DNA of 64,000 nucleotides from Halomonas binhaiensis (GCF_008329985.2 NZ_CP038437.2:3348001-3412000); one strand, 5' to 3'; counted from the first letter of the stretch, positions 26,916-35,735 are shown. Notes: generated from the letters alone by a model not told the origin. Made by a program: numbers and translations.

Positions 26916-27044
26916 TATTCGGTCATAGCATATAAATGGAGAATACATAATATGAACCAACCAAGATAGGAACGACATTATCTCTAGGCCTGACCATTGT
27001 CATGTCTGATCAAGAAAGAAAGGCTAACAATAGCAGTGCAGCTG

Positions 27045-27160
27045 CCTCCGGTACCCCCTTCCGTTTCCAGGATCAGAGCGGAGCTGCACTGCATTCGCCG
27101 CCGAGACGATGACCTTAAGGTTGGCCGTTTCCCTCCCAGCCCCCATCAGTTTGATGGTTG
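27045..27160 (+). pseudogene. Heavily decayed Rhs core scrap
   Basis: CCCCTTCCGTTTCCAGGATC and, further on, a match to the AGGCCGCTTCACCACCCAGG region with many changes (TTGGCCGTTTCCCTCCCAGC). The reading frame is destroyed. It is the oldest-looking Rhs remnant in the locus. Confidence 0.7.
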
Positions 27161-27208
27161 TACAGTATTATCACAACTCTAGGGGTCATTTCAGTTAAAT
27201 GGTGATTC

Positions 27209-27655
27209 ATGAAGCATTCATATAGAGTAACTAAATATTATAAATATGACGATCAAGGTACTCTTTTCTCATCAAGTGATGAGTGGACTAGCTTTTATGA
27301 TGTTGGTACAAAGGTAGATCTCAATAATTATTTAGTAGTCGAAAAACTGTATCTTGACTTTATTATGGCTGAGTGCTCTGCACATAATATAGACTTCTTG
27401 GAGATATCTTCATTAGAAGCAGACAACAAAGAGTTTCCTTATCGAGAAAAAGAGATCGTATCAGGAGAGGACATCAGGAAAGTTGCTAAGCATGTACTGA
27501 GGGAAGATGCATGGTGCAAGCTAGTTTCGAAAGATCTACAGATACATTTTGGCTATGATTTTTACATGTACCTTGTTAGTAACTCTCCAATAGATAAATC
27601 CACACATACTAATAGTCTATTAAATATAGAAGAATTTCGTTCTCCTTATCTATAG
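27209..27655 (+). CDS. Orphan immunity-like protein
   Basis: A 148-residue protein, MKHSYRVTKYYKYDDQGTLF, then SSDEWTSFYDVGTK, LNNYLVVEKLYLDFI. The YRVTKY...DEWTSF-D-G opening is one I associate with small proteins encoded next to Rhs or other polymorphic toxins, though I cannot give a family number. There is no toxin tip before it, only a ruined Rhs scrap, so it would be a leftover immunity gene. The frame is intact over 447 bases, which argues that it is still useful. Confidence 0.55.
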   Translation: MKHSYRVTKYYKYDDQGTLFSSSDEWTSFYDVGTKVDLNNYLVVEKLYLDFIMAECSAHNIDFLEISSLEADNKEFPYREKEIVSGEDIRKVAKHVLREDAWCKLVSKDLQIHFGYDFYMYLVSNSPIDKSTHTNSLLNIEEFRSPYL

Positions 27656-27795
27656 AAAAACATTTCTTTAGATAAAAAATTTTCCATAGTCGCCTGGATC
27701 ATCATAGACGGGTTTCCCAGGCATGCGTTGCAATAATTAGAAAGAAGATAGTAGCAACAATGGCGACGTAATTAGCATCGATAGCTCCTTCTTCT

Positions 27796-27938
27796 AGGGA
27801 CAATATCACGACCCCGAAACCGGGCTGCACTACAACCGCCATCGCTACTATGATCCAGAGATAGGCCGCTTCATCACCCAGGACCCCACCGGCCTGATGG
27901 GCGGCGAAAACCTGTATCAGTACGCCCCCAACCCACGA
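27796..27938 (+). pseudogene. Rhs core-end scrap
   Basis: About 140 bases with clear homology: [20 protein letters not shown], then a match to [20 protein letters not shown], broken before the DPLGL element. It is the last Rhs trace on the right and marks the edge of the island. Confidence 0.85.
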
Positions 27939-28174
27939 CGCCTGCACCGATTTCATGGATGGCTCAACACTTTCGAGATAAAACCTTGCCCTCGATCAAC
28001 AAAACGATTTCATGGCTGTTGGCGAGGTACGTGATACTTCTGTTCTCCTCTCTATACAGAATACATCTCCCCTGTGCCTGCTCTTCCTGGAGCTGGTGAT
28101 TTCTTGATATCTGCTGTATGCATTCGGTCTCTTTTCAGATAGAGTCTTGATTCCATTGACAAGGAGTGCTCCTC

Positions 28175-28570
28175 GTGAAACACATCATCCTGACTGCTCT
28201 ATTACTTGCCACAGTGTCTGGCTTATCAGCGTGTACAACGACTCAACCTATTCAAGATGTTGAGAAACAAATGGTCACATCGTCAGCAAGTCAAGATGAA
28301 GTGCGTCAAGCCATTGTTGATGCCGCAACAAGCCTTGGATGGGTGATTTCCGACGATTACGATAATGAAATAACGGCAGTCATTGATATCCGCACTCATC
28401 AAGCGACAGTGAGTATTCCTTATTCAAGTCACGATTATTCTATTCTTTACAAGAATTCCATCAACCTGGATCACCGCGGTGACAAGATTCATCGCAATTA
28501 TAATCATTGGGTGGCCAATCTTGACCGGGAGATTCGCCGCAATCTCAACATTGCCAAAACAGACCTCTAA
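28175..28570 (+). CDS. Putative lipoprotein at the island edge
   Basis: A 131-residue protein starting with GTG (VKHIILTALLLATVSGLSAC), preceded at good spacing by AAGGAG; a GTG three codons earlier is less well placed. The lipobox LSAC predicts a lipid anchor. The mature part, with VEKQMVTSSASQDEVRQAIV and SLGWVISDDYDNEITAVIDI, suggests a small alpha/beta domain seen in several uncharacterised envelope proteins. No link to Rhs is proven; it follows the last Rhs scrap by about 240 bases. Confidence 0.65.
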   Translation: MKHIILTALLLATVSGLSACTTTQPIQDVEKQMVTSSASQDEVRQAIVDAATSLGWVISDDYDNEITAVIDIRTHQATVSIPYSSHDYSILYKNSINLDHRGDKIHRNYNHWVANLDREIRRNLNIAKTDL

Positions 28571-28780
28571 GCGACACAGAGCAGAATAGGCTGATCCGTC
28601 ATTACCTCCCCAAGGGAACGGATATATCGGCATACGGCAAGGAGACGTTGGATGCCGTTTCTTTCAGGCTTAACATGCGCTCATGCAGCGTTCTGATTTT
28701 TAAGCCCCGATAGAAATAATGAGTGAGCTGATGGCGAAGTATCACGAAAGGTTATCATTCGTACAATGATGCAGTGTCAC

Positions 28781-29272
28781 TCAGAGTCTGCATCTGCCCA
28801 CCAGCTCATCTTCTTTACACACATGGGCAACCAGTGCATCAAAACTGACCTTGATAGCCTGAATATCTGAAAAAGTGGGAGGTCGATGGGAAAACCACTC
28901 TGCCTCGTCGCGTTCTCGCAGCGCGCTGTGAGGCCAAAATCGAGCCTCACAGGTTTCTCCGATCACAACAAGATAGAAGCTTCTTCGTCCATCGGTGAAG
29001 GAAATATTTCGGGGAATATATGCACCTGCTCCACAGGGAAGCGAATACCAGAGATCCTCATTACGCCACATAATATTGCCCAAGGGGGCCTTTACAGAAC
29101 ACCCTATAGAGTTGTGCCGGTTATATAGCACCGTATTGATCTCCGCCATAGGGAAAAGATCACGGACCGCCCTGCTCCGTCGTGACATGGACAACCTGTC
29201 CAGCCAGCTCCCTTCTGAACCATTGCCAGATGAAGAACCGCAAAGGCGCTCTTCCCGGTAATAAATATTCAT
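28781..29272 (-). CDS. Hypothetical protein
   Basis: A 163-codon reverse-strand frame, MNIYYREERLCGSSSGNGSE, with no recognisable domain, no signal peptide and five scattered cysteines. Possible support comes from an AAGGGCTTA sequence before the ATG. Short plus-strand frames overlap it and are no better. It is the only reverse-strand candidate between the toxin island and the dehydrogenase locus. Confidence 0.4.
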   Translation of the reverse strand: MNIYYREERLCGSSSGNGSEGSWLDRLSMSRRSRAVRDLFPMAEINTVLYNRHNSIGCSVKAPLGNIMWRNEDLWYSLPCGAGAYIPRNISFTDGRRSFYLVVIGETCEARFWPHSALRERDEAEWFSHRPPTFSDIQAIKVSFDALVAHVCKEDELVGRCRL

Positions 29273-29807
29273 GAGTAAGCCCTTATTGGTACAGTTGAAA
29301 AGCTAACACAGACCCTTTCCCCATGCTGCGCTGGATGATATCTCACCAGCCTCTCGCCCCCCAGGCACGATGAGTTGCTCAAGTAGCAGATATCTCACAC
29401 TGATGGTCATTTATCTCCTACATCTTTTCCCTGACAACAGACCTAGCCTGCAAGTGCGATGCAACTAGTTTTGCATGTATTCATTTCCCACGGATGGCCT
29501 CACCCCTCCTGTCTCTGCACTGGCAGGCCAATGACTGATCTCAGTCATGCCATGGTCGCCATGCGCTGACGCTTCAGGAGATCCCACAACAGGAATGTTA
29601 CCCAGATTGGCAATATGCCGGGACCAGCCGTGCTTGATGGCTTGAGTTCAGGTTGAGCAACGGGCTATTCCGCGGTCTCCGGACGGCGCGATTGTCGTGG
29701 CCGCAATTTCAATGACGATTCGGAGGGATATCACCGACAAGTCCAACATCACAGCATCACACCTATGTCCTGACAGCTTCATCTACATCAAGAATGGAGA
29801 AAGCCAC
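29273..29807. other. Gene-free region before the dehydrogenase locus
   Basis: About 535 bases with no convincing frame. I see no clear promoter boxes, hairpins or repeats in it. Confidence 0.5.
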
Positions 29808-31232
29808 ATGCACGGACAGTGGAGTAAATATAAAGACCGTGGGCAGCCAATTGCCTCTGACCGCCAGGCAAAACCGCAACCGCTGCTGAAACATGGATAC
29901 CACGCAGGTATCACACTGATCGGGCTGATTGCCTGTAGCCTTTCCACCAGCTTGCCAGCGCAGGAAACAAGTCAGGCGGAACCTGCAGGCGACACCACCA
30001 CCTTGCCACAACTGAGCCCGACCATCCCTCTTGAAATCCCCCCCGCCAAGGACCCAGTCACGCTCGAATCCTTGCAACACGACTTCGATGTCTTTTCCTG
30101 GCAGAGCTTCATTGCGCTGAACTGGCCGGCGACTGCCGACGGTCAGCCGAACAACGACATGGTGATCGGCCAGAATCCTGGCGGCCCCGTTGTCTGGCAA
30201 AGCTGGCGCGAAAGCCGCTCGATCTTCCTGCCTGGTGGCGCCCAACCTCCGGCCTGGGGACAAGGCACCGCTGTGCCTGAAGTATGCCAGGGTATCGACC
30301 CCACCAGCATTCCCCCGGGTACCCTCCACCTGACCCAAGTCGGCAAGACGCCCGACGTGCTGGATGAAAGCGAAGAACCGTTCGAGACCGGCCCCTTGAT
30401 CGATCAGAACGGCCAATATACGCGTTACGAGATCCTCACCAACGAGACCATGTTCAACTACGTGTTGGACAACCAGCTCTATTCGAAAGCGGGACAGCAG
30501 ACCTTCGACAAAGCCAACGAGGTAGCTTTCCCATCGAGCGACACCAAGACGCAAGAGGTGGGATCGATCATGCTGAAAGCTGCCTGGGTCAAGATGGGCG
30601 GCAAGTACGACGAGACGAAGTACCACACGGCCACCGCACTGGTATACAACAACCCAGCCGAGCAGCCCGGCGTCAAACCGGCTTGCAGCCTGGAAAAGGT
30701 CGGGCTGGTGGGCTTTCATATCGCCCACAAGACCGAAAAAGAACCTCAATGGGTCTGGTCCACTTTCGAGCACGTGGCTAACGTGCCCACCCAGAACGAA
30801 GCGCCCCAGTTAAGCGCCTACAATTTTTACGACGCCAGCTGCACTGACTGCCCGGTCAATGAGCCGCCGCCACGTCCCTGGAACCCTGCAAACAGCAACA
30901 GCCCACCCTCTCAGATCGAACGCGTGATTCCTATCACCGCTGATACCAAGGCGCTCAATGAGCGGTACCATCAGGCCCTGAAAGCCGCAGTGCCTGACTC
31001 CGTGTGGGTGAACTACGAACTGGTGAGTACTCAGTGGCCCACCAATGCCGGCAGCAAGACCGACCCAACAGGAGTGCCAGCACCCTCCTTCCTCGCCAAT
31101 ACCACGCTGGAAACCTATATCCAGGGTGAGGTCAAGCAGACCTCCAGCAGTTGCATGGCCTGCCACAACAACGCTACCGACACGGCCGGCGCCTTCTCCG
31201 ATTTCACCTATTTATTGCAACGAGCCCAGTAG
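29808..31232 (+). CDS. Exported protein with a C-terminal c-type haem motif
   Basis: A 474-residue protein. The ATG at 29808 follows GGAGA and gives an N-terminal region with a hydrophobic stretch (HAGITLIGLIACSLSTSLPA) ending in AQE, a likely secretion signal. One haem-binding motif, SSSCMACHNNA, lies near the C terminus; a further DASCTDCPVNE at about residue 345 is not a haem site. It heads a three-gene set with a small FAD-SLDH-like subunit and a GMC oxidoreductase, so it may accept electrons from the flavoenzyme. It is larger than the usual three-haem cytochrome subunit and has a single haem. The stop codon lies inside a 21-bp repeat. Confidence 0.7.
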   Translation: MHGQWSKYKDRGQPIASDRQAKPQPLLKHGYHAGITLIGLIACSLSTSLPAQETSQAEPAGDTTTLPQLSPTIPLEIPPAKDPVTLESLQHDFDVFSWQSFIALNWPATADGQPNNDMVIGQNPGGPVVWQSWRESRSIFLPGGAQPPAWGQGTAVPEVCQGIDPTSIPPGTLHLTQVGKTPDVLDESEEPFETGPLIDQNGQYTRYEILTNETMFNYVLDNQLYSKAGQQTFDKANEVAFPSSDTKTQEVGSIMLKAAWVKMGGKYDETKYHTATALVYNNPAEQPGVKPACSLEKVGLVGFHIAHKTEKEPQWVWSTFEHVANVPTQNEAPQLSAYNFYDASCTDCPVNEPPPRPWNPANSNSPPSQIERVIPITADTKALNERYHQALKAAVPDSVWVNYELVSTQWPTNAGSKTDPTGVPAPSFLANTTLETYIQGEVKQTSSSCMACHNNATDTAGAFSDFTYLLQRAQ

Positions 31233-31298
31233 CGATTGCAACGAGCCCAGCAACGATTAGAACAAGCCCAGCAAGAGCGTGACGGGCCCAACGAGAAG
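31215..31298. repeat. Four 21-bp units across the stop codon
   Basis: Units begin at 31215, 31236, 31257 and 31278 (for example TTGCAACGAGCCCAGCAACG plus A). The first unit contains the TAG stop of the preceding gene where the next has CAA. Read through, the frame would continue in phase for 26 further residues to a TGA at 31310-31312. Confidence 0.8.
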
Positions 31299-31326
31299 GT
31301 TCGCAACGCTTGAGGAGGACTATCCC

Positions 31327-31863
31327 ATGAGCAGCAATGACGACATGGCCAACTTCATCGGCCTAAGCGCCGTCCTGACCGGCTTCAATGCCAACATTCT
31401 CAACCCTTTTCTGGATCCGGTGAATATCAAGTCGGAGTACCTTCCGGTTTTCTGCGCAAAAATCGCCGAGGAGTCCAAGAATCCCAAACTGGTGACAAAC
31501 ATTTTTGCCAAGTTCACCCAGCTCCATAACCAGAAAGACCCCAAGTTGAACGATCAACAGATCGGTGAAGCGATGCTCGACCCAGCCAACGGCGCCGACT
31601 TCGTGCTCGCCTGCCGCAAGCTGATTTTCATGTGGTACTCGGGAGCCTGGCCGACCATCATTCCCGCCACAGCAACAGCGCCAGCCAGTACTGTCAGCGA
31701 GATCATCTCCGCCAAGAGCTATACCTGTGGTCTCGTCTGGCAGGTGATGCAATCGCACCCAATGGGGGATTCCAACCTCCACTATGGCTACTGGGCCAAG
31801 GATCCCATCCCGCTCAGCGACTACACCGGCAATGGAGGAGCGCATCATGACAACGCAGAATGA
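31327..31863 (+). CDS. Small subunit of a membrane-type FAD sugar/alcohol dehydrogenase
   Basis: A 178-residue protein resembling the small subunit of FAD-dependent sorbitol/fructose dehydrogenases: FIGLSAVLTGFNANIL near the N terminus, and FMWYSGAWPTI and YGYWAKDPIPL in the last third. In known complexes this subunit carries a Tat signal and brings the folded GMC subunit to the periplasm; here the protein starts MSSNDDMANFIGL and no Tat signal is seen, nor in any upstream in-frame start. The start follows GAGGAGGAC. Its end overlaps the GMC gene start by 17 bases. Confidence 0.75.
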   Translation: MSSNDDMANFIGLSAVLTGFNANILNPFLDPVNIKSEYLPVFCAKIAEESKNPKLVTNIFAKFTQLHNQKDPKLNDQQIGEAMLDPANGADFVLACRKLIFMWYSGAWPTIIPATATAPASTVSEIISAKSYTCGLVWQVMQSHPMGDSNLHYGYWAKDPIPLSDYTGNGGAHHDNAE

Positions 31864-33844
31864 TGGGCAGAGCTATGATCTGGTGATCGTTGGCTCCGGC
31901 GTTGCCGGATCGATCGTCGCCTACCAGTTGGGATCCCAGGGCAAGAAAGTGCTGATACTCGAAGCCGGTCCGGAAGTGCCGGCGGACCGTAGCGGCTATA
32001 TGGAGACATTCTTCAAGGCCAACGCCAAGACGCCCGAGTCGCCCTATCCGCCCGCCACACAGGGTGCTCTGGCCTCGACAGCAGACAACCCGTTGGGACT
32101 GCCCGATCCAAAACAGGAAAATACGCCGCGCTACACGGTGCTGCAGATAGGCGCCTGGCGCAAACCCGATCAATGCTATTTCGATTACACGCCACAGGAC
32201 CCGAAGCTGAACGGCGATAGTCCCCAGGCCAAGTTCGCCTTCGGCAGTTCCTACGAACGCATCGGTGGCGGCACCACCTGGCACTGGCTAGGCACCAGCC
32301 TGCGTCTGTTCCCCAACGATTTTGAAATGCAGACCAAGTACAAGCAGGGCGTGGATTGGCCTGGCGGCGCCAAGTTCTATGATGCACTGGTGCCCTATTA
32401 CGAGCAGGCGACCAAGCACATCGGGGTATCGGGCGACAAGCAGGCAATGGACCAGATCTACAGCGCGTTTGGGGTCTCCCCCGATGGTCACTATGGGTCG
32501 CAATACGATTACCCCATGCCCGGCATCGACCCGTCGCTGGTCGACAATAGCCTAAACATAGAAGCGGTGACGTCGCTGAAGGTCGACGATATCCCGGTTT
32601 CCATCACCCCTACGCCCCAGGGCCGCAACTCCCGACCGGGCGAGCGCCGCCAGTGCGCAGGCAACACGAACTGCATCCCTATCTGTCCTATCCAGGCCAA
32701 GTACGATGCCACGGTTACCCTGGCGCAAGCGCTGCAGACCGGTAACGTGGAAATTCGCTACCGCTGCGTGGCCAGCAACATCCGCCTGGACGATACCACT
32801 CATGAGGTCAGCGGTATCGACTACATCACCTACGATACTCAGAGCGGTATCCCGACCGGTTCGGGCAAGGCAGTCGGGGAAAAATACTTTCTCGCCGCCC
32901 ATGCCATCGAGACACCCAAGTTGCTGCTGATGTCGAACAAGAATAAGAATTTCCCCAATGGCGTGGCCAACTCCAGCGACCAGGTAGGGCGCAACTTGAT
33001 GGACCACATCATGTACCTGGCCTGGGGGCTGGCGAAGAATCCGGTTTTCCCCTATCGCGGCCCGCTCTCCACCTCGGGGATCGAATCGCTGCGCGACGGC
33101 AAGTTCCGCAGTGAGCGCTCGGCCTACCGTATCGAGATTGGTAACGAGGGCTGGCAATGGGCAGCCAATGACCCATTCACGACCCTCGCGGATTTCGTCT
33201 TCGGTCAGGATGCCAGCCAGACCAACGGCAATGCGGTCAACGCGCAGGAACAACCGCTGAAGTTCGACCCAAGCTTGCCGGACAATGCCCAGCTGTTCGG
33301 TGCCAAGCTCGTCAGCACCCTGAACGGGATCTACACTCGCCAGATCCGCCTGGGGTATCTGATCGAACAGTTACCCGACCCGGAGAACCGCGTGGAACTG
33401 TCAGAAACCCTAAAGGATCACCTGGGCCTGCCACGTCCCAAGATTACCTACCGGATAAAGAGCAACTACGAGCGCAACGCCTTCGTATCGGCCAAGAAGG
33501 TATCGACCGAGATCTTCCAGGCGATGGGAGCCCGTGAGTACACCAAGACACCCCCAGCCCCGGTGTTGTACGGCAGCCCCTCCGAGGTGACGTCCACCAA
33601 CTTCGAATACCAAGGCCAACGCTTCACCTTCTACGGTGCCGGCCATATCGTCGGTACTTACCGGATGGGTGACAAAAAGGGCAACTCTGTGGTCAACGAA
33701 CGCCAGCAATCCTGGGACCATTCCAACCTCTACATGGGAGGAAGCGGGCTGTTTCCCACGGTCGCCACGGGTAACCCCACCCTGACCATCGCCGCCCTGG
33801 CCTTCAAGACGGCAACGCATATCCTGGAGGACTTTGGTAAATAA
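31847..33844 (+). CDS. GMC-family FAD-dependent oxidoreductase
   Basis: A 665-residue flavoenzyme. The Rossmann FAD motif (YDLVIVGSGVAGSIVAYQLG, residues about 10-29) is followed by the ribose-binding glutamate (LILEAGPE). GMC elements include SSYERIGGGTTWHWLGTSLR and, near the C terminus, GAGHIVGTYRMG with the catalytic-region histidine, then GSGLFPTVATGNPTLTIAAL. With the small subunit before it and the haem protein upstream it resembles gluconate, sorbitol or alcohol dehydrogenase complexes; the substrate is unknown. A cysteine cluster (RRQCAGNTNCIPICPIQAKY) is present, as in 2-keto-gluconate/gluconate dehydrogenase large subunits, where it can bind an Fe-S cluster. The ATG follows GGAGGAG. 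Confidence 0.85.
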   Translation: MTTQNDGQSYDLVIVGSGVAGSIVAYQLGSQGKKVLILEAGPEVPADRSGYMETFFKANAKTPESPYPPATQGALASTADNPLGLPDPKQENTPRYTVLQIGAWRKPDQCYFDYTPQDPKLNGDSPQAKFAFGSSYERIGGGTTWHWLGTSLRLFPNDFEMQTKYKQGVDWPGGAKFYDALVPYYEQATKHIGVSGDKQAMDQIYSAFGVSPDGHYGSQYDYPMPGIDPSLVDNSLNIEAVTSLKVDDIPVSITPTPQGRNSRPGERRQCAGNTNCIPICPIQAKYDATVTLAQALQTGNVEIRYRCVASNIRLDDTTHEVSGIDYITYDTQSGIPTGSGKAVGEKYFLAAHAIETPKLLLMSNKNKNFPNGVANSSDQVGRNLMDHIMYLAWGLAKNPVFPYRGPLSTSGIESLRDGKFRSERSAYRIEIGNEGWQWAANDPFTTLADFVFGQDASQTNGNAVNAQEQPLKFDPSLPDNAQLFGAKLVSTLNGIYTRQIRLGYLIEQLPDPENRVELSETLKDHLGLPRPKITYRIKSNYERNAFVSAKKVSTEIFQAMGAREYTKTPPAPVLYGSPSEVTSTNFEYQGQRFTFYGAGHIVGTYRMGDKKGNSVVNERQQSWDHSNLYMGGSGLFPTVATGNPTLTIAALAFKTATHILEDFGK

Positions 33845-33852
33845 GGCTTAAA

Positions 33853-33897
33853 GCCCCTGCCCTGATGCCTGGGTTTTCCTGGCATCCGGGCGGGGGT
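33853..33897. terminator. Strong hairpin after the GMC gene
   Basis: A long G+C-rich stem (GCCCCTGCCCTGATGCC paired with GGCATCCGGGCGGGG, two bulges) lies 8 bases after the stop of the dehydrogenase locus. No T run follows. Confidence 0.55.
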
Positions 33898-33905
33898 TAC
33901 GCCCC

Positions 33906-34004
33906 TCTACTCTTTCATCTCTTTCATCTTTTTCATCTCTTTCATCTCTTCCCCCTCCTTCATCTCCTCCGCCTATTTCACCTCTTCCCTCTCCTTCCTC
34001 CCGT
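33906..34004. repeat. CTTTCATCT-type microsatellite
   Basis: A pyrimidine-rich tract of about 100 bases built from imperfect CTTTCATCT and CTTCATCTC units. The plus strand is almost free of G. It lies in the gap between the GMC gene and the DUF2501 gene, which otherwise shows nothing up to 34233. Confidence 0.85.
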
Positions 34005-34233
34005 ATGCGCAAGCAAAGCGTTCATATCATCACTCATAAAACCGTCCATAAAGCATTCACAGAATCACAGTGGGTAGGTGTCGTTGGTTCCTGCATATGC
34101 CCCTTTTCGCTAGCCGGATATAGCATCCGACTAATGGCGGATGAACTGCCCCGGCGCAGACGGGTCACACCATTGGTCACCGATGTATTTTCGAAGGATT
34201 CAGTGACCGCCCCTCAATCATGGAGAATGCTGA

Positions 34234-34680
34234 ATGGATACACGATTCAAGACCATCGCCTTGGCTGGATTGCTTGGTTTCATGTCGATCGGACAGGCGC
34301 AGGCCTTGTCTTTCGACAGTGTGAAGGAGAGCGCGAGCAGCATGCTTTCCGAAGGCGGCGGCGAGGGAGCCGGATTATTGAGCTCGCTATCCAGCGGCTC
34401 CTTCAGTTCAGGAAGCCTTACCAACCTGACGGGTGTCATCAACTATTGCCAGGAGAAAGGCTATCTCGGCAGTACCGCCGACGTTGCGAAGGATCAACTG
34501 ATGGAACAGCTTGGTGTTTCCTCGGAGCCCACGGAAGATAGCGCCTACCAGGAAGGCCTGAGCGGAATTCTGCAGGGAGAAGATGGAGAGTCGTTCAATC
34601 TGGCCTCCCTGGGTGACACTGTAGGTGAAAAGGCCTGCGGTATGGTGGCAGATCAGGCCGTGTCCATGGTGAGGGGATAA
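34234..34680 (+). CDS. DUF2501 (YjjA-like) exported protein
   Basis: A 148-residue protein with a signal peptide (MDTRFKTIALAGLLGFMSIG, cleavage likely after AQA). The mature part has a Gly/Ser-rich segment and the family core NLTGVINYCQEKGYLGSTAD, followed by VAKDQLMEQLGV, and matches DUF2501. The role of the family is unknown; two cysteines (residues about 72 and 137) could form a disulfide in the periplasm. A hairpin follows the stop. It stands alone between the dehydrogenase locus and a reverse-strand LysR gene. Confidence 0.78.
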   Translation: MDTRFKTIALAGLLGFMSIGQAQALSFDSVKESASSMLSEGGGEGAGLLSSLSSGSFSSGSLTNLTGVINYCQEKGYLGSTADVAKDQLMEQLGVSSEPTEDSAYQEGLSGILQGEDGESFNLASLGDTVGEKACGMVADQAVSMVRG

Positions 34681-34693
34681 GAGATTGTTCCTG

Positions 34694-34715
34694 GCCCCGC
34701 TCGCTGCAGCGGGGC
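34694..34715. terminator. Hairpin after the DUF2501 gene
   Basis: GCCCCGCT-CGCTGC-AGCGGGGC forms a perfect 8-bp stem 13 bases after the stop, followed by TCTCT. A likely transcription end. Confidence 0.7.
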
Positions 34716-34762
34716 TCTCTATACCCAGCCTTTTCCCATTCCCCTCTATTCCCATTTCTCCT

Positions 34763-35674
34763 CTACTCCCTCATCTCTGCTCGCCTGCATGCCGCAATAT
34801 GATCGAGAAAGGCTCGCAGCTGCGGGGTGACGAGGCGGTTGCCTGGGTAGTAGAGAGAGAACCCGGGTTCCTTTGCACACCATGGGCCGAGCACCTCGAC
34901 GATATCGCCGCTCGACAATAGCTCCCATGCTTCCGGCTCAAGGAAATAGCCGATGCCAAGGCCGTCCTTGACCGCTCGCAGCCGGGTTGCCACATCATTG
35001 GTACACAACGGGCCAGTCACGGCGACCTGAACGGACTGCCCATCACGTTCGAATTCCCACTGGTACAAGTGTCCTCCACTTGGCCAGCGCATGTTGATGC
35101 AGGCATGTTCCTTCAAGTCTGCGGGATGCTCCGGTGTGCCCGCCCGCGCCAGATAGGCCGGTGATGCCACCGCAATCCAGCGCAAGGGATCACTCAGCGG
35201 CACGCCCACCATGTCCTGCTCCAGGTTTTCACCGAGGCGAAGCCCGGCATCGCATTCGCTTTCTACTACATCTTCCAGGCGATCGGAGACGACAATCTCG
35301 ACCTCGATCCTGGGATATGACTGGGCAAAGCTCGTCAGGTGTGGCGCCAACGCATAGGCTGCCCCGGTGCGCGATGCATTGATGCGCAGCCGGCCACCGA
35401 GTTCGCCCTGCTGGTTCTGCAATTGAGCCTGCGCCTCGGTGATTTCCTTCAAGGCGGGCCGAATCCGTTCATACAACTGCTGCCCGGCTTCTGTCGGCCG
35501 CGTGGCACGGGTAGTTCTGTTCAGCAGGCGCTGGCCCAGGCGTACCTCCAGCCGCCGGATCGTCTGGCTGAGCGCTGAAGGCGAAACCCCGAGCCATTCC
35601 GCTGCTCGGGCGAAGTTGCCGTGCTCGATGATCGCGGCGAAGGCACGCAGCTCCGCTACGTCACTTCCTTTCAT
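34763..35674 (-). CDS. LysR-family transcriptional regulator
   Basis: A 303-residue regulator with helix-turn-helix (ELRAFAAIIEHGNFARAAEW, then SPSALSQTIRRLEVRLGQRL, residues about 8-48) and an effector domain opening GELGGRLRINASRTGAAYAL near residue 90. It is divergent from an aldo/keto reductase gene with 149 bases between them, the standard layout for a LysR and its target. The effector is unknown. Confidence 0.9.
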   Translation of the reverse strand: MKGSDVAELRAFAAIIEHGNFARAAEWLGVSPSALSQTIRRLEVRLGQRLLNRTTRATRPTEAGQQLYERIRPALKEITEAQAQLQNQQGELGGRLRINASRTGAAYALAPHLTSFAQSYPRIEVEIVVSDRLEDVVESECDAGLRLGENLEQDMVGVPLSDPLRWIAVASPAYLARAGTPEHPADLKEHACINMRWPSGGHLYQWEFERDGQSVQVAVTGPLCTNDVATRLRAVKDGLGIGYFLEPEAWELLSSGDIVEVLGPWCAKEPGFSLYYPGNRLVTPQLRAFLDHIAACRRAEMRE

Positions 35675-35735
35675 TGCGACCTTCCATGATGTATCCCAGC
35701 ATCGTTGTTTATTTCAGCGCCACTGTTTATCTCAA

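Noticed and set aside
14100..28000. Insertion sequences as the cause of the Rhs fragmentation
   Set aside because: I found no transposase frame and no terminal inverted repeats with target duplications around the scraps; recombination between cores explains the pattern better.
29763..30773. A 336-codon reverse-strand frame over the haem-protein gene
   Set aside because: No ribosome site or domain; the plus-strand frame has a signal peptide and a CxxCH motif.
34005..34541. A 178-codon plus-strand frame overlapping the DUF2501 gene
   Set aside because: Out of frame with the DUF2501 protein, which has a signal peptide and the family core; the longer frame starts in the pyrimidine repeat.
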